From an uncultured Alphaproteobacteria bacterium (lineage in GTDB: Bacteria > Pseudomonadota > Alphaproteobacteria > RF32 > CAG-239): a stretch of 42,915 nucleotides of DNA. Below, in pieces: positions 7,951 to 15,387 of this stretch. The stretch lies in assembly GCA_949297145.1 (NCBI GenBank), contig CASFQO010000006.1, forward strand, positions 1-42,915. Direction: 5' to 3'. The notes under the pieces were generated by a model, which ran no database searches, was not told where the DNA came from, and saw only the letters and a list, made by a program, of their open reading frames with translations. Position numbers and translations under genes: made by a program. The stretch's first letter is position 1. Every line of letters starts with the position of its first letter.

Positions 7951-9375
7951 ATGGCGCTTAAAGTTGCAATCGTCGGAAGACCAAATGTTGGCAAATCTAC
8001 CTTATTTAACCGTTTGGTCGGCAAAAAATTGGCTCTTGTGCATGACTTACCTGGGGTAACTCGTGACAGAAAAGAAGCTATGGCTAAATTGAAAGATTTA
8101 GAATTAGCCGTTATTGATACGGCCGGTTATGAAGATGCAACCGAAGGAAAGATGGAGCAACGGATGTGGCTTCAAACCAAACGCGCTATTGATGAGGCTG
8201 ATGTGGTCTTATTTTTGTTTGATGCACGGACCGGTATGCAAGCTTATGATGAGCATTTTGCGGATTTGGTGCGTAAGAGCAAGAAGCCTGTTTTGCTCTT
8301 GGCTAATAAATGCGAAGGCAGAACGCAAGAACAAGGTATTTATGAAGCCTATAAACTTGGGCTGGGCGATCCGATTATTTTTTCGGCTGAGCATAATATC
8401 GGTTTTGATGAATTATATCTTCAACTTAAAAATTTTGATGAGCAGCTACATCCTTCCGACAACGAGAAAGATGATAGCGAACCTTTAATTGATAAAGACA
8501 TTGCCATTGGTGATGAAATTTCTGAAGAAGATGAAAAAAGTTATCTTGAGAATTTGAAAAAGAGACCTATCCAAATTGCAGTTGTGGGAAGGCCTAATGT
8601 CGGGAAATCTACTCTTGTCAATGCTCTGCTTGGTGATGAGCGGATGTTGACGGGGCCTGAAGCCGGTTTGACGCGCGATGCGATTACGACGCGTTGGGAG
8701 TGGAAAGGTTGGACAATTAACCTTGTAGATACGGCGGGTCTTCGTAAACAAGCTAAAGTTTCCGGCGCTATTGAAAAAATGTCGGTTGAAAGTACACTTT
8801 ATGCGGCTAATATGGCTCAGGTTGTTATTTTGGTTTTGGATGCTGACGGTGTGCTGGATAAACAAGATTTAACCATTGCGCGTAAAGTTTTAGATGAAGG
8901 GCGCGCTCTTGTTATTGCTGTCAATAAATGGGATATTGCCGATAAAAAAGAAGCCTTGCAAAAATTAAATGACAAGCTTCAAACATCGCTTACGCAAGCA
9001 GAAGGTGTGCCGACTGTTACCATTTCCGCCTTGAAGAAAAAAGGATTAGATAAATTATTAAGCGCGGTTATTAAAGTTTATGAGCGTTGGAATATTCGTA
9101 TTCCTACAGCGCCGCTTAATAAATGGTTTAAGGATGTTCAAGAGCAAAACCCTGCTCCGCTTGGCAAGAATAAGCGTCGTATTAAACTTCGCTATATCAC
9201 CCAAGCCAAAACACGTCCGCCGTCATTTTTTATTTTTTCAAGCAATCCGGAGGGTTTGCCTGATTCTTATTTAAGATATTTGATCAATCAGCTTCGCGAA
9301 ACATTTAATCTGCGTGGGGTTCCGATTAGAATTACGGTTAGAAAATCTGAAAATCCTTATGCCGATAAAGATTAG
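7951..9375 (+). CDS. der: Ribosome-assembly GTPase Der (EngA)
   Basis: Der is the double-GTPase needed for 50S subunit maturation. The 474-aa protein has a first G domain with GRPNVGKST at 9-17, DTAG at 56-59 and NKCE near 119-122, then a strongly acidic linker (about 163-200), a second G domain with GRPNVGKST at 213-221, a second DTAG and NKWD, and a C-terminal KH-like domain rich in basic residues. This is the usual domain order and length for alphaproteobacterial Der. AAAGGA at 7938-7944 is the ribosome-binding site, and a promoter and terminator bracket the gene, so it appears monocistronic. The assignment is secure. Confidence 0.97.
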   Translation: MALKVAIVGRPNVGKSTLFNRLVGKKLALVHDLPGVTRDRKEAMAKLKDLELAVIDTAGYEDATEGKMEQRMWLQTKRAIDEADVVLFLFDARTGMQAYDEHFADLVRKSKKPVLLLANKCEGRTQEQGIYEAYKLGLGDPIIFSAEHNIGFDELYLQLKNFDEQLHPSDNEKDDSEPLIDKDIAIGDEISEEDEKSYLENLKKRPIQIAVVGRPNVGKSTLVNALLGDERMLTGPEAGLTRDAITTRWEWKGWTINLVDTAGLRKQAKVSGAIEKMSVESTLYAANMAQVVILVLDADGVLDKQDLTIARKVLDEGRALVIAVNKWDIADKKEALQKLNDKLQTSLTQAEGVPTVTISALKKKGLDKLLSAVIKVYERWNIRIPTAPLNKWFKDVQEQNPAPLGKNKRRIKLRYITQAKTRPPSFFIFSSNPEGLPDSYLRYLINQLRETFNLRGVPIRITVRKSENPYADKD

Positions 9376-9386
9376 ATTATCAAAGT

Positions 9387-9420
9387 AAAAGAGCAACAAA
9401 GTAGTGCTCTTTTATTTTTT
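9387..9420 (+). terminator. Intrinsic terminator after der
   Basis: AAAAGAGCA (9387-9395) pairs with TGCTCTTTT (9405-9413) around a 9-nt loop, followed by ATTTTTT. It lies 11 bases after the der stop. Confidence 0.75.
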
Positions 9421-9440
9421 CAATTCACGATATTTCTTCA

Positions 9441-9470
9441 TATAAAAAAGAGGTGCCGGCAGACACCTCT
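9441..9470 (-). terminator. Intrinsic terminator after the prepilin gene
   Basis: Read on the minus strand, AGAGGTG and CACCTCT (7-bp stem, 9470-9464 and 9455-9449) are followed by TTTTTATA. It lies 24 bases beyond the prepilin stop codon and faces the der terminator, giving a back-to-back pair between convergent genes. Confidence 0.8.
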
Positions 9471-9493
9471 CTTTTGTCTCATTAAGCAGTGGC

Positions 9494-10144
9494 TTAGAAG
9501 TATTTCCAAACAACACCGTTTAAGCTGTGAGCGCAAGATGCGTTTGCATCAATAATGCTATAAGGCAAACCGAAGTCTGTATCTCCAGGAATGTGGAGCT
9601 GTTGACCAGCTGTAAGACCTGCTGTATTTCCGCTCAAATTTGAGCCAATTGTTTCAGCTGCATCTGCTTCACCTTCGCCAATCCACATAGCGGCTAAACC
9701 ACCACCAGCGTCTCCACCCCAGTCTGTTGTAGCGATTGATACGCATGCATTTTGCGGAATTTGGTCTACAGCAATTGTAAAGGCCATATTATCACCGTCT
9801 GTTCCTTGGCTAGCAACATCGATGAATGTTTTACCACCGAATGCATTGGTAATAGTGTAACTTGATGAGTATGATCCGCCAGAACTAACTGCTTCAAACA
9901 TTTCACCAGGGATCAAGCCTGCTTTCAAAGCCATACCGTTGCTTAATCCTTCATATGTTCTTTGTGAAGAGAACAATGTTCTGATGTTTGTAGAGATCAT
10001 TTGAATTTGATCACCAATTTTGTTTGTCTTAAACTTGTTCATTGCTTTTGAATATCCGGCGATACCACCAACTGACAAAACGCCAACGATAGCCAACACG
10101 CCGAGCATTTCAATCATTGAACGACCTTGTTCATTAACTCTCAT
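9494..10144 (-). CDS. Type IV pilin-like (type II secretion pseudopilin-like) protein
   Basis: A 216-aa prepilin-like protein. A short basic leader ends at G7, and the mature protein would begin RSMIE, so the conserved glutamate is at +5 as in type IV pilins and pseudopilins. However, +1 is Arg instead of the usual Phe/Met. The hydrophobic helix (about residues 11-31, LGVLAIVGVLSVGG) follows. The rest is Gly/Ser/Ala-rich with Cys residues near 133 and 203 that could form a C-terminal disulfide loop. The start is fixed by AGGAG about eight bases upstream. It stands alone: no prepilin peptidase, assembly ATPase or secretin gene is nearby, and it has its own terminator. Whether it builds a pilus, a secretion pseudopilus or something else cannot be decided. 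Confidence 0.88.
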   Translation of the reverse strand: MRVNEQGRSMIEMLGVLAIVGVLSVGGIAGYSKAMNKFKTNKIGDQIQMISTNIRTLFSSQRTYEGLSNGMALKAGLIPGEMFEAVSSGGSYSSSYTITNAFGGKTFIDVASQGTDGDNMAFTIAVDQIPQNACVSIATTDWGGDAGGGLAAMWIGEGEADAAETIGSNLSGNTAGLTAGQQLHIPGDTDFGLPYSIIDANASCAHSLNGVVWKYF

Positions 10145-10360
10145 ATTATATCTCCTAAAAATATAAGTACCTTAAACACTGTTTACTTTACACCAGAAAA
10201 TATTTTTTTACAATTATGTAAATAGTCATACTCTCTAACTAAAGTAATAGGTAAGGTTGTTACCTCTAAGTTTATTCCCACAAGCAGTCCTAAACTTACT
10301 AATGAGATTAGATGATAAAACTTAATATTTTCCTAACAGAGCAGATATTTTCTTATTCTT
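10145..10360. other. Intergenic leader region of the prepilin gene
   Basis: These 216 bases hold no supportable gene. They contain the prepilin ribosome-binding site (AGGAG on the minus strand, about 10150-10155) and a 6-bp perfect hairpin with a 5-nt loop at 10249-10265 (AGGTAA / TTACCT). No promoter with both hexamers could be assigned confidently. Confidence 0.5.
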
Positions 10361-10702
10361 TTAGCCAAATGTGCGCCCGTTACTCGCAACTTGTGAAGCG
10401 GGAGCATTATTTAAGGATATATTTATGTTGTTGGTATCTGTGATATTAAGCTCTGCTTCCAGAAAATTTGTCAGAGCCTCTACTACCATGTCTTTATCCC
10501 TGAAACCAATAGATAACAATTCAACCAACGCACCTTTGTTTGTATTTTTACCCCCAAAGGACATATTCGGATTATATACGACGTTGGTCACAACAAAAGA
10601 TATCGGTTTTCCTAGAATATCTGCGGTTAATTCTGCAGCTTTTTCAGACAGTTTTGTGCCGTCTTTTATTTCCGCATTGGTGTATACTGTTAAAAATGGC
10701 AT
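10361..10702 (-). CDS. MIF-like tautomerase
   Basis: A 113-aa protein of the macrophage migration inhibitory factor (MIF/D-DT) branch of the tautomerase superfamily. The catalytic proline follows the initiator Met (MPFLTVYTN), the active-site Lys is seen in GKPISFV, the NPNMSFGG segment matches the MIF signature, and the chain ends GRTFG like the MIF C terminus. The CxxC pair of animal MIF is replaced (GALV), so thiol oxidoreductase activity is not expected, whereas keto-enol tautomerase activity is plausible. AAAGGAG precedes the ATG. The gene starts 18 bases after the MsbA-like gene, suggesting cotranscription. There is no signal peptide, so export would need another route. Bacterial MIF homologues are known, but their roles are poorly defined. 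Confidence 0.88.
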   Translation of the reverse strand: MPFLTVYTNAEIKDGTKLSEKAAELTADILGKPISFVVTNVVYNPNMSFGGKNTNKGALVELLSIGFRDKDMVVEALTNFLEAELNITDTNNINISLNNAPASQVASNGRTFG

Positions 10703-10720
10703 TATTTTCTCCTTTAACGA

Positions 10721-12490
10721 TTAGCGAAGTTGAGTACGATACAGAGATGCATAAATTCCATCCGGCTTATTTATTAATTCATCATGCGTACCGATTTCTG
10801 CAATTTTACCATAGTTTACAACGACGATTTTATCGGCATTTCTAACAGTTGATAGACGGTGCGCAATAATAAATACTGTTCTATCGGCCATCAGGTTTTC
10901 TATGGCTTGCTGAACTATCGCTTCTGATTTGTTATCCAAAGCAGATGTCGCCTCATCCAATATTACAATCGGAGCATTTTTTATGAATGCACGAGCAATA
11001 GCTATACGTTGCTTTTGGCCACCAGACAGCAAAACACCTCTTTCTCCAATTTCTGTATCTAAACCTTTATCCAAAGTTGATATAAATTCATCCAAACAAG
11101 CGCATTTGACAGCTTTTGCTATTTCTTCTTCCGTGGCATCTTCTTTGCCTAAAATGATGTTATCGCGAATCGTTCCGCAAAACAGGAAATTATCTTGGAA
11201 CACTATCGCTATTTTTGCTCTTAGAGAATCTATATCTAATTCGCGTATATCTACACCGTCTATCATAATTTTACCGCCGGTAACATCATAAAAACGCGGC
11301 AACAAGTTTACTAATGTTGTTTTTCCACCACCAGAATTCCCGACAAATGCAATTGTTTCGCCGATTTTAATTTTCAAATTTATGTGATCCAAAACCTGTT
11401 TGCCTTTGACATACGAAAAGCAGACATCTTTATATTCTATACAATCTTTCGGTGTCGGCAACTTCTTCGGATTTGCACAATTTACAATATCCGGTGTTCT
11501 TTCTAATACGCTAAATACACGTTCCATTGCCATCAAAGCCATCTGAACACTATTGAAATTATTACCAATGCTTTTTATCGGATTATATAACATAATTAAT
11601 GCGGCGATAAATGACACAAAACTTCCGGCGGTAATCTGATGGGTTACAATCAAATATGAACCAAGCCAGATAACTGCGGCAACACCAAATGACACGATAA
11701 AATGCATTAGAGGTGATAACATTCCGGTTCTTTGAATCATCTTCATACCAATTTTGAACACGCTGTCCAAAGTATTGCAAAAACGCGCATTTTGATAATC
11801 ATATAAATTATATGACGCGATGATGCGATTACCGCTATAGGTTTCGTTAAAATGCGTCATCACGGCAGAGCCTGAGAAAACTGATTTATCCATTAACGAC
11901 TTTATTCTTTTGCGGACTCTGGTTAATGGGAACAATGCACCCAGCAATACAATTGTGGCCACGATTGCTAATTGCCATGAATTGTAAAACAAGACACCTA
12001 TCAACGAAATTGATGAAAACAAGCGTGTGGTAAATAGCTTCATATTATTCAGCAAACCACTGCATGCGGCATCTACATCATTATTAAAGCGGAAGATAAT
12101 ATCACCGGAAGTGTTTTTATCAAAAAAGGCTGCGTTATAGTGCATTAATTTGCCAAACAATTTCTTCTTAACATCCATGGCTATTCTTTGTCCAACCCAT
12201 GTATTTAAATATGTTGCACTGTATGTCAGCAAACTTTGGCACAAACTAAATACGACAATCAACAACGGAATTAAAAAAGTTGTGGTCCCTAATGTGCTTT
12301 TTTCAACCATTACCACATCCATATACGGCTTTAAGGCCCATGCAATCACCGCATCCATACCACCTATCGGGATGGTTATTAACACAGCAATCAATGCTTT
12401 CCATTTATATGGCATCACATAGGGGAGAATTTTACGATAGTTTACAACAAGATTCAGACTTAAAAACTTTTCTTTTATTTTCCGAAACAT
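10721..12490 (-). CDS. msbA: MsbA-like ABC exporter (permease-ATPase fusion)
   Basis: A 589-aa half-transporter with an N-terminal six-helix ABC exporter domain (about residues 20-320) and a C-terminal ATPase. The ATPase shows Walker A GNSGGGKT (384-391), signature LLSGGQKQR, Walker B IVILDEATSALD and the H-loop AHRLSTV. Length and arrangement fit the MsbA/lipid A exporter group, which flips lipid A-core across the inner membrane as a homodimer. Substrate cannot be proven from sequence, since many heterologous multidrug exporters look alike. The start has a modest AGGAAAA ribosome-binding site. The MIF-like gene follows at 18 bases. No lipid A genes are adjacent. Confidence 0.85.
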   Translation of the reverse strand: MFRKIKEKFLSLNLVVNYRKILPYVMPYKWKALIAVLITIPIGGMDAVIAWALKPYMDVVMVEKSTLGTTTFLIPLLIVVFSLCQSLLTYSATYLNTWVGQRIAMDVKKKLFGKLMHYNAAFFDKNTSGDIIFRFNNDVDAACSGLLNNMKLFTTRLFSSISLIGVLFYNSWQLAIVATIVLLGALFPLTRVRKRIKSLMDKSVFSGSAVMTHFNETYSGNRIIASYNLYDYQNARFCNTLDSVFKIGMKMIQRTGMLSPLMHFIVSFGVAAVIWLGSYLIVTHQITAGSFVSFIAALIMLYNPIKSIGNNFNSVQMALMAMERVFSVLERTPDIVNCANPKKLPTPKDCIEYKDVCFSYVKGKQVLDHINLKIKIGETIAFVGNSGGGKTTLVNLLPRFYDVTGGKIMIDGVDIRELDIDSLRAKIAIVFQDNFLFCGTIRDNIILGKEDATEEEIAKAVKCACLDEFISTLDKGLDTEIGERGVLLSGGQKQRIAIARAFIKNAPIVILDEATSALDNKSEAIVQQAIENLMADRTVFIIAHRLSTVRNADKIVVVNYGKIAEIGTHDELINKPDGIYASLYRTQLR

Positions 12491-12631
12491 AGGTTTTCCT
12501 AATACATATTACACACACTTAAAAAATCCGCTCTTTTTGCAGATTTTTATTTTTGTAACAGTTTTTTTATCAGATGTAAACACTAAACCGTATTTTATGC
12601 CTATGTTCCTCATATCTTATTTACTTGCAAA

Positions 12632-12660
12632 ATAAAAAAGCCATCCTATCAGATGACTTT
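12632..12660 (-). terminator. Intrinsic terminator after the cold-shock gene
   Basis: On the minus strand AGTCATC (12658-12652) pairs with GATGGCT (12645-12639), with one G-U pair, around a 6-nt loop, followed by TTTTTTATT. It lies 26 bases after the cold-shock stop codon. Confidence 0.8.
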
Positions 12661-12684
12661 TTCTTTATAACAACTTATGAACGA

Positions 12685-12888
12685 TTACAATATTTCTATT
12701 GAACCGGCGGCGGTACGACCACGGTCATCATAAATTTCATAGCTTACACGTTGACCTTCATATAACTTTCTTAATCCCTTTTCCTCCAACTTTGTAATGT
12801 GTACAAATACATCTTTGCCGCCATTTTCCGGTTGAATAAAGCCATATCCTTTGCGTGAATTAAACCACTTAACAGTTCCTGTTGTCAT
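12685..12888 (-). CDS. Cold-shock domain protein (CspA family)
   Basis: A 67-aa single cold-shock domain protein that binds single-stranded RNA and DNA and can melt mRNA structure. The two RNA-binding motifs are clear: RNP1 KGYGFI at residues 13-18 and RNP2 VFVHI at 27-31, with the aromatic W8 and F9 before them. The length is typical. AGGAG six bases upstream sets the ATG. The gene has its own promoter (12947-12974), a leader of only about 50 bases that begins with a hairpin (12922-12939), and its own terminator. Cold induction is not shown by the sequence; the long structured leader of E. coli cspA is absent. Confidence 0.96.
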   Translation of the reverse strand: MTTGTVKWFNSRKGYGFIQPENGGKDVFVHITKLEEKGLRKLYEGQRVSYEIYDDRGRTAAGSIEIL

Positions 12889-12921
12889 TTTATCTCCTAT
12901 CTTTAATAGTTACACCTACTC

Positions 12922-12939
12922 CGTTAGGTTGCCCTAACG
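12922..12939 (-). promoter_or_regulatory. 5'-terminal mRNA hairpin with GCAA tetraloop, cold-shock gene leader
   Basis: The minus strand reads CGTTAGG-GCAA-CCTAACG: a perfect 7-bp stem closed by a GNRA tetraloop. From the promoter at 12947-12974, transcription should start near 12940, so the hairpin would occupy the extreme 5' end of the mRNA. This is a likely RNA-stabilising or regulatory element. Confidence 0.6.
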
Positions 12940-12946
12940 AATATAT

Positions 12947-12974
12947 GTTATAATACTATTTATTTTAGAGTCAA
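12947..12974 (-). promoter_or_regulatory. Promoter of the cold-shock gene
   Basis: On the minus strand: TTGACT (12974-12969), 16-base spacer, TATAAC (12952-12947). The -35 lies just beyond the end of the preceding small gene (stop at 12988). Confidence 0.6.
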
Positions 12975-12987
12975 TAAAAAAAAACTT

Positions 12988-13359
12988 CTATAGGTTGTTT
13001 TTTGATAAAATATTTTGGAGATGTGCTCTGATATATTCCTTAAACTCCGGATTTATCCCCTTTTCTTTACTCTTCTTTTCAAGCAAGTCCACAATATCCT
13101 GTTGGTACTTGGGCTTATTCATCGCTATTTTAGATAAATACCAAACTGTTCCTTCGAAGACTTGCTTTTCTTCACTTTCTAACCCTTTTAACATACTTTC
13201 ATATGTGGGGGAAAAACGCTTTTTTATTTCCGTATTATTGAGTACATATGAGGCCTTTTGAATTTTGTGCGCTTCGGCCGGTGTAATATCTCCAACCTTC
13301 CGACCAATTAAGAAATCTTTTATCTTCTTAAACATAGATGCGCTTACGCCTTCGGTCAT
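12988..13359 (-). CDS. Small helical protein of unknown function
   Basis: Not recognised. The product is 123 aa, starting at the ATG at 13359. A longer reading from 13425 adds 22 residues, but only the internal ATG has a strong ribosome-binding site (GGGAGAG, 13371-13365), so the shorter form is preferred. The protein is rich in Lys, Glu and Ile, has no signal peptide or membrane segment, and looks all-helical: MTEGVSASMFKKIKDF, a Lys-Val-Gly-Asp-Ile segment, then amphipathic helices up to the C terminus. It has no cysteine. It lies upstream of the cold-shock gene on the same strand, but that gene has its own promoter. The upstream region runs toward tRNA-Gln on the other strand. Confidence 0.7.
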   Translation of the reverse strand: MTEGVSASMFKKIKDFLIGRKVGDITPAEAHKIQKASYVLNNTEIKKRFSPTYESMLKGLESEEKQVFEGTVWYLSKIAMNKPKYQQDIVDLLEKKSKEKGINPEFKEYIRAHLQNILSKNNL

Positions 13360-13451
13360 ATTTTCTCTCCCTTGATTGTATTTTTCTAAGTTAAAATAAG
13401 CGGAGTTTTTTCTTTTTGCAACCATTTTTCTGTTGAAGATGTGAAAAATGA

Positions 13452-13480
13452 TTGACTCTTATTTTTATTTATACTATCTA
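13452..13480 (+). promoter_or_regulatory. Candidate promoter of tRNA-Gln
   Basis: TTGACT (13452-13457), 17-base spacer and TATCTA (13475-13480) precede the tRNA by 15 bases. The -10 matches only half of the consensus. Confidence 0.45.
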
Positions 13481-13495
13481 ATGCTTTCGTTAGAT

Positions 13496-13569
13496 TGCTT
13501 CATCGTCTAATGGTAGGACAGCGGACTCTGACTCCGTTAATCTTGGTTCGAATCCAGGTGAAGCAGCCA
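13496..13569 (+). tRNA. tRNA-Gln (anticodon CTG)
   Basis: A full cloverleaf of 74 bases with encoded CCA. The acceptor stem TGCTTCA pairs with TGAAGCA, the discriminator is G, the D arm is GTC/GAC, the anticodon stem GCGGA/TCCGT encloses the loop CTCTGAC with anticodon CTG, and the T arm carries the loop TTCGAAT. A run of five T follows the CCA directly. Confidence 0.95.
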
Positions 13570-13819
13570 TTTTTGTAGCGGTTTGATTTTATTGTTTAGC
13601 CTGTTTATGTATTTTCCGCGATTTATCTGATATGTTTTTAAAGCTAGCCTTTTTACTATCTGTAAACACACAAAGAATTTAGTTCATTGTTTTCATTATT
13701 GGGGGGAAACTTATAAAGGGAGACTCGATTTGAACTTTTATTTATTGCAATAAAAATACTTAACTTTTATAATAATTTAATCTTGATTTGACGATAGTAG
13801 TAAAAAATGGAGACTTGCC
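13570..13819. other. AT-rich spacer after tRNA-Gln with a tRNA-like fragment
   Basis: No gene is supported here. A segment at 13718-13735 (GGGAGACTCGATTTGAAC) resembles the T-arm and 3' acceptor part of a tRNA on the minus strand, but its T stem does not pair, so at best it is a decayed fragment. The 3' part holds the promoter of the next gene. Confidence 0.4.
13745..13773 (+). promoter_or_regulatory. Promoter of the AT-rich orphan gene
   Basis: TTGCAA (13745-13750), 17-base spacer, perfect TATAAT (13768-13773), 46 bases before the start codon. Confidence 0.65.
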
Positions 13820-14464
13820 ATGAAATTGCTTCAAAATATTATATTTGTCACATATCTCAAAAATAAAGGAATAAGAAGGCTTTGCTTTATTATTGGTGTA
13901 TTATTGGCGATTATACCAATTTATATTTGGTATGAAGGACTAAGTAAAAACTTTTATAATGAAACATACGAAAATATACTTGAATTTACTGAGAAAAATA
14001 TGTTTGACACAACAAGACAAAAGGATGTCTTTCATAAATATCCTGTGAATATTATTTTCTCCAGTTATAACTTAGGCGATTTTAATCAATGGCAAGATTT
14101 TTTCACTAACAGATTTGCATATACTAATAAAAATGATGAAAAATTCATTATATTTACTATTTGTGCTATAATAAATCAAAATATTATTAAAAGTAATGAA
14201 CCATGGCCAAAATACATAACAAAATTTAGAGAAATATTCCCTCAATATAATGATTTATCAAATGATAATTTAATAGAAAAATTAGATGTTAAATATAACG
14301 AACAATGCAAACAATTAAAGCAATATATGATGCAAAAAATCAATATATCAAAATCAAATTATCTCTATCTCTTACAACTTCTTTGGTCACTATTTTGGTT
14401 TTATATTCCCTTTTTATTATCTTGCATGGTTAAATGGGTATATATGGGTTTTAAAGAAAAATAA
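13820..14464 (+). CDS. AT-rich orphan membrane protein of unknown function
   Basis: Not recognised. The 214-aa product has a hydrophobic segment near the N terminus (about residues 21-38, LCFIIGVLLAIIPIYIWY) and a second near the C terminus (about 186-207), with a charged, Asn/Lys/Tyr-rich region of about 145 residues between them that would lie outside the membrane. GGAG about nine bases upstream supports the ATG, and the gene has a good promoter and its own terminator, so it is probably real and expressed. Its codon use is visibly more AT-rich than that of its neighbours (AAA, AAT, ATA and TAT dominate), and it sits just after a tRNA gene. Both points suggest recent acquisition. No integrase or phage gene is adjacent. 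Confidence 0.78.
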   Translation: MKLLQNIIFVTYLKNKGIRRLCFIIGVLLAIIPIYIWYEGLSKNFYNETYENILEFTEKNMFDTTRQKDVFHKYPVNIIFSSYNLGDFNQWQDFFTNRFAYTNKNDEKFIIFTICAIINQNIIKSNEPWPKYITKFREIFPQYNDLSNDNLIEKLDVKYNEQCKQLKQYMMQKINISKSNYLYLLQLLWSLFWFYIPFLLSCMVKWVYMGFKEK

Positions 14465-14514
14465 TTTGATATAAATTAATTTATAATTCGTGTATTGTGT
14501 AATGATTTTTTATT

Positions 14515-14538
14515 GGTCGCTTTTATGCGGCCTTTTTT
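14515..14538 (+). terminator. Intrinsic terminator after the AT-rich orphan gene
   Basis: GGTCGC (14515-14520) and GCGGCC (14527-14532) form a 6-bp stem with one T-G pair and a TTTTAT loop, followed by TTTTTT. Confidence 0.8.
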
Positions 14539-14613
14539 GTTGACTTTTTACCTCTAAAGACATAACCTTTCTTCAACTTTTTATTATTATTCACTCTTTA
14601 ATTCTTTTATATT

Positions 14614-15345
14614 ATGAGGTTATCTAAAATCACTGTTTCGGGAGCAAACGAATTTACGGATGCTCAGAATTTACTGTCTCTTTGTGAAAAGTATCCCTTT
14701 TCTGAAATTGGTATTCAAGTTTCCGGTGATAAGGCTTATTTCGGCTCTGCCAGATATTGGTGGATTTGGGCGCTTTGCTCTCTTGCATCGCGGCAAGCTC
14801 AGATTGCTCTCCACCTTAATAAAGATTGGGCGGAAAAATTTTGTGATGGGAAAATTCCCTCTGAGGTGCAAAATCTCCTTCATAACTTTCCTATCATTAA
14901 GACCATTCAGCTCAATTTTAAAATCGGACGAGAAAAAACACCTGACTTGGATACTTTGCTTGATACTATGAAAAGATGTTATTCTAGACATTTTATTCTC
15001 TCTTATAACGAGAGTAATAAGGATTTCATTCATCAGCTATATCAGACGGGTTTTAAATTCGATTGTTTGTTTGATGATTCTTTTGGCGAAGGTATTGCTC
15101 CGGCAAAACGTTTAGCGCCGATTTTTCCTGATATTTATCAGGGATATGCCGGCGGACTTTCTCCTGACAATATCGTTGAAGAATTAAATAAAATCAGGCA
15201 GGTTATTCCGAGTGATGGTGAGTTTTTTATTGATGCGGAAGGCAAACTTAAAGGTGAAGATGGGCATCTCTCTTTAGAAAAATGTAAACAATTCTTAGAA
15301 AGAGCTACTGAATGGGCTTATCGTGATTCCGTTTTCAATCCATAA
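14614..15345 (+). CDS. TrpF-like TIM-barrel protein
   Basis: A 243-aa protein resembling phosphoribosylanthranilate isomerase (TrpF) in its second half: GYAGGLSPDNIVEEL matches the TrpF phosphate-binding turn, and IDAEGKLKGEDGHLSLEKCKQFLERA resembles the closing barrel segment (D-x-x-S-G-V-E ... G-x-K-D). The first half is divergent, and the N-terminal catalytic Cys of TrpF (K-I-C-G) is not found, since the chain starts MRLSKITVSGANEF. It is therefore probably a diverged paralogue with another substrate, not a working tryptophan enzyme. No trp gene is adjacent. An in-frame TAA lies 13 bases before the ATG, and no Shine-Dalgarno sequence is visible, which is unusual for this window. A terminator follows. 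Confidence 0.75.
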   Translation: MRLSKITVSGANEFTDAQNLLSLCEKYPFSEIGIQVSGDKAYFGSARYWWIWALCSLASRQAQIALHLNKDWAEKFCDGKIPSEVQNLLHNFPIIKTIQLNFKIGREKTPDLDTLLDTMKRCYSRHFILSYNESNKDFIHQLYQTGFKFDCLFDDSFGEGIAPAKRLAPIFPDIYQGYAGGLSPDNIVEELNKIRQVIPSDGEFFIDAEGKLKGEDGHLSLEKCKQFLERATEWAYRDSVFNP

Positions 15346-15351
15346 ACTTTT

Positions 15352-15387
15352 CCCCTGTTCATCTTTAATGATGGCAGGGGATTTTTT
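15352..15387 (+). terminator. Intrinsic terminator after the TrpF-like gene
   Basis: CCCCTG (15352-15357) pairs with CAGGGG (15375-15380) and CATC (15360-15363) with GATG (15370-15373) around loop TTTAAT, followed by ATTTTTT. The T run points rightward only. The last bases overlap the stop codon region of the convergent mutY. Confidence 0.8.

Noticed and set aside
13360-13425. 22-residue N-terminal extension of the small helical protein
   Set aside because: The ATG at 13425 has no Shine-Dalgarno sequence, while the internal ATG does.
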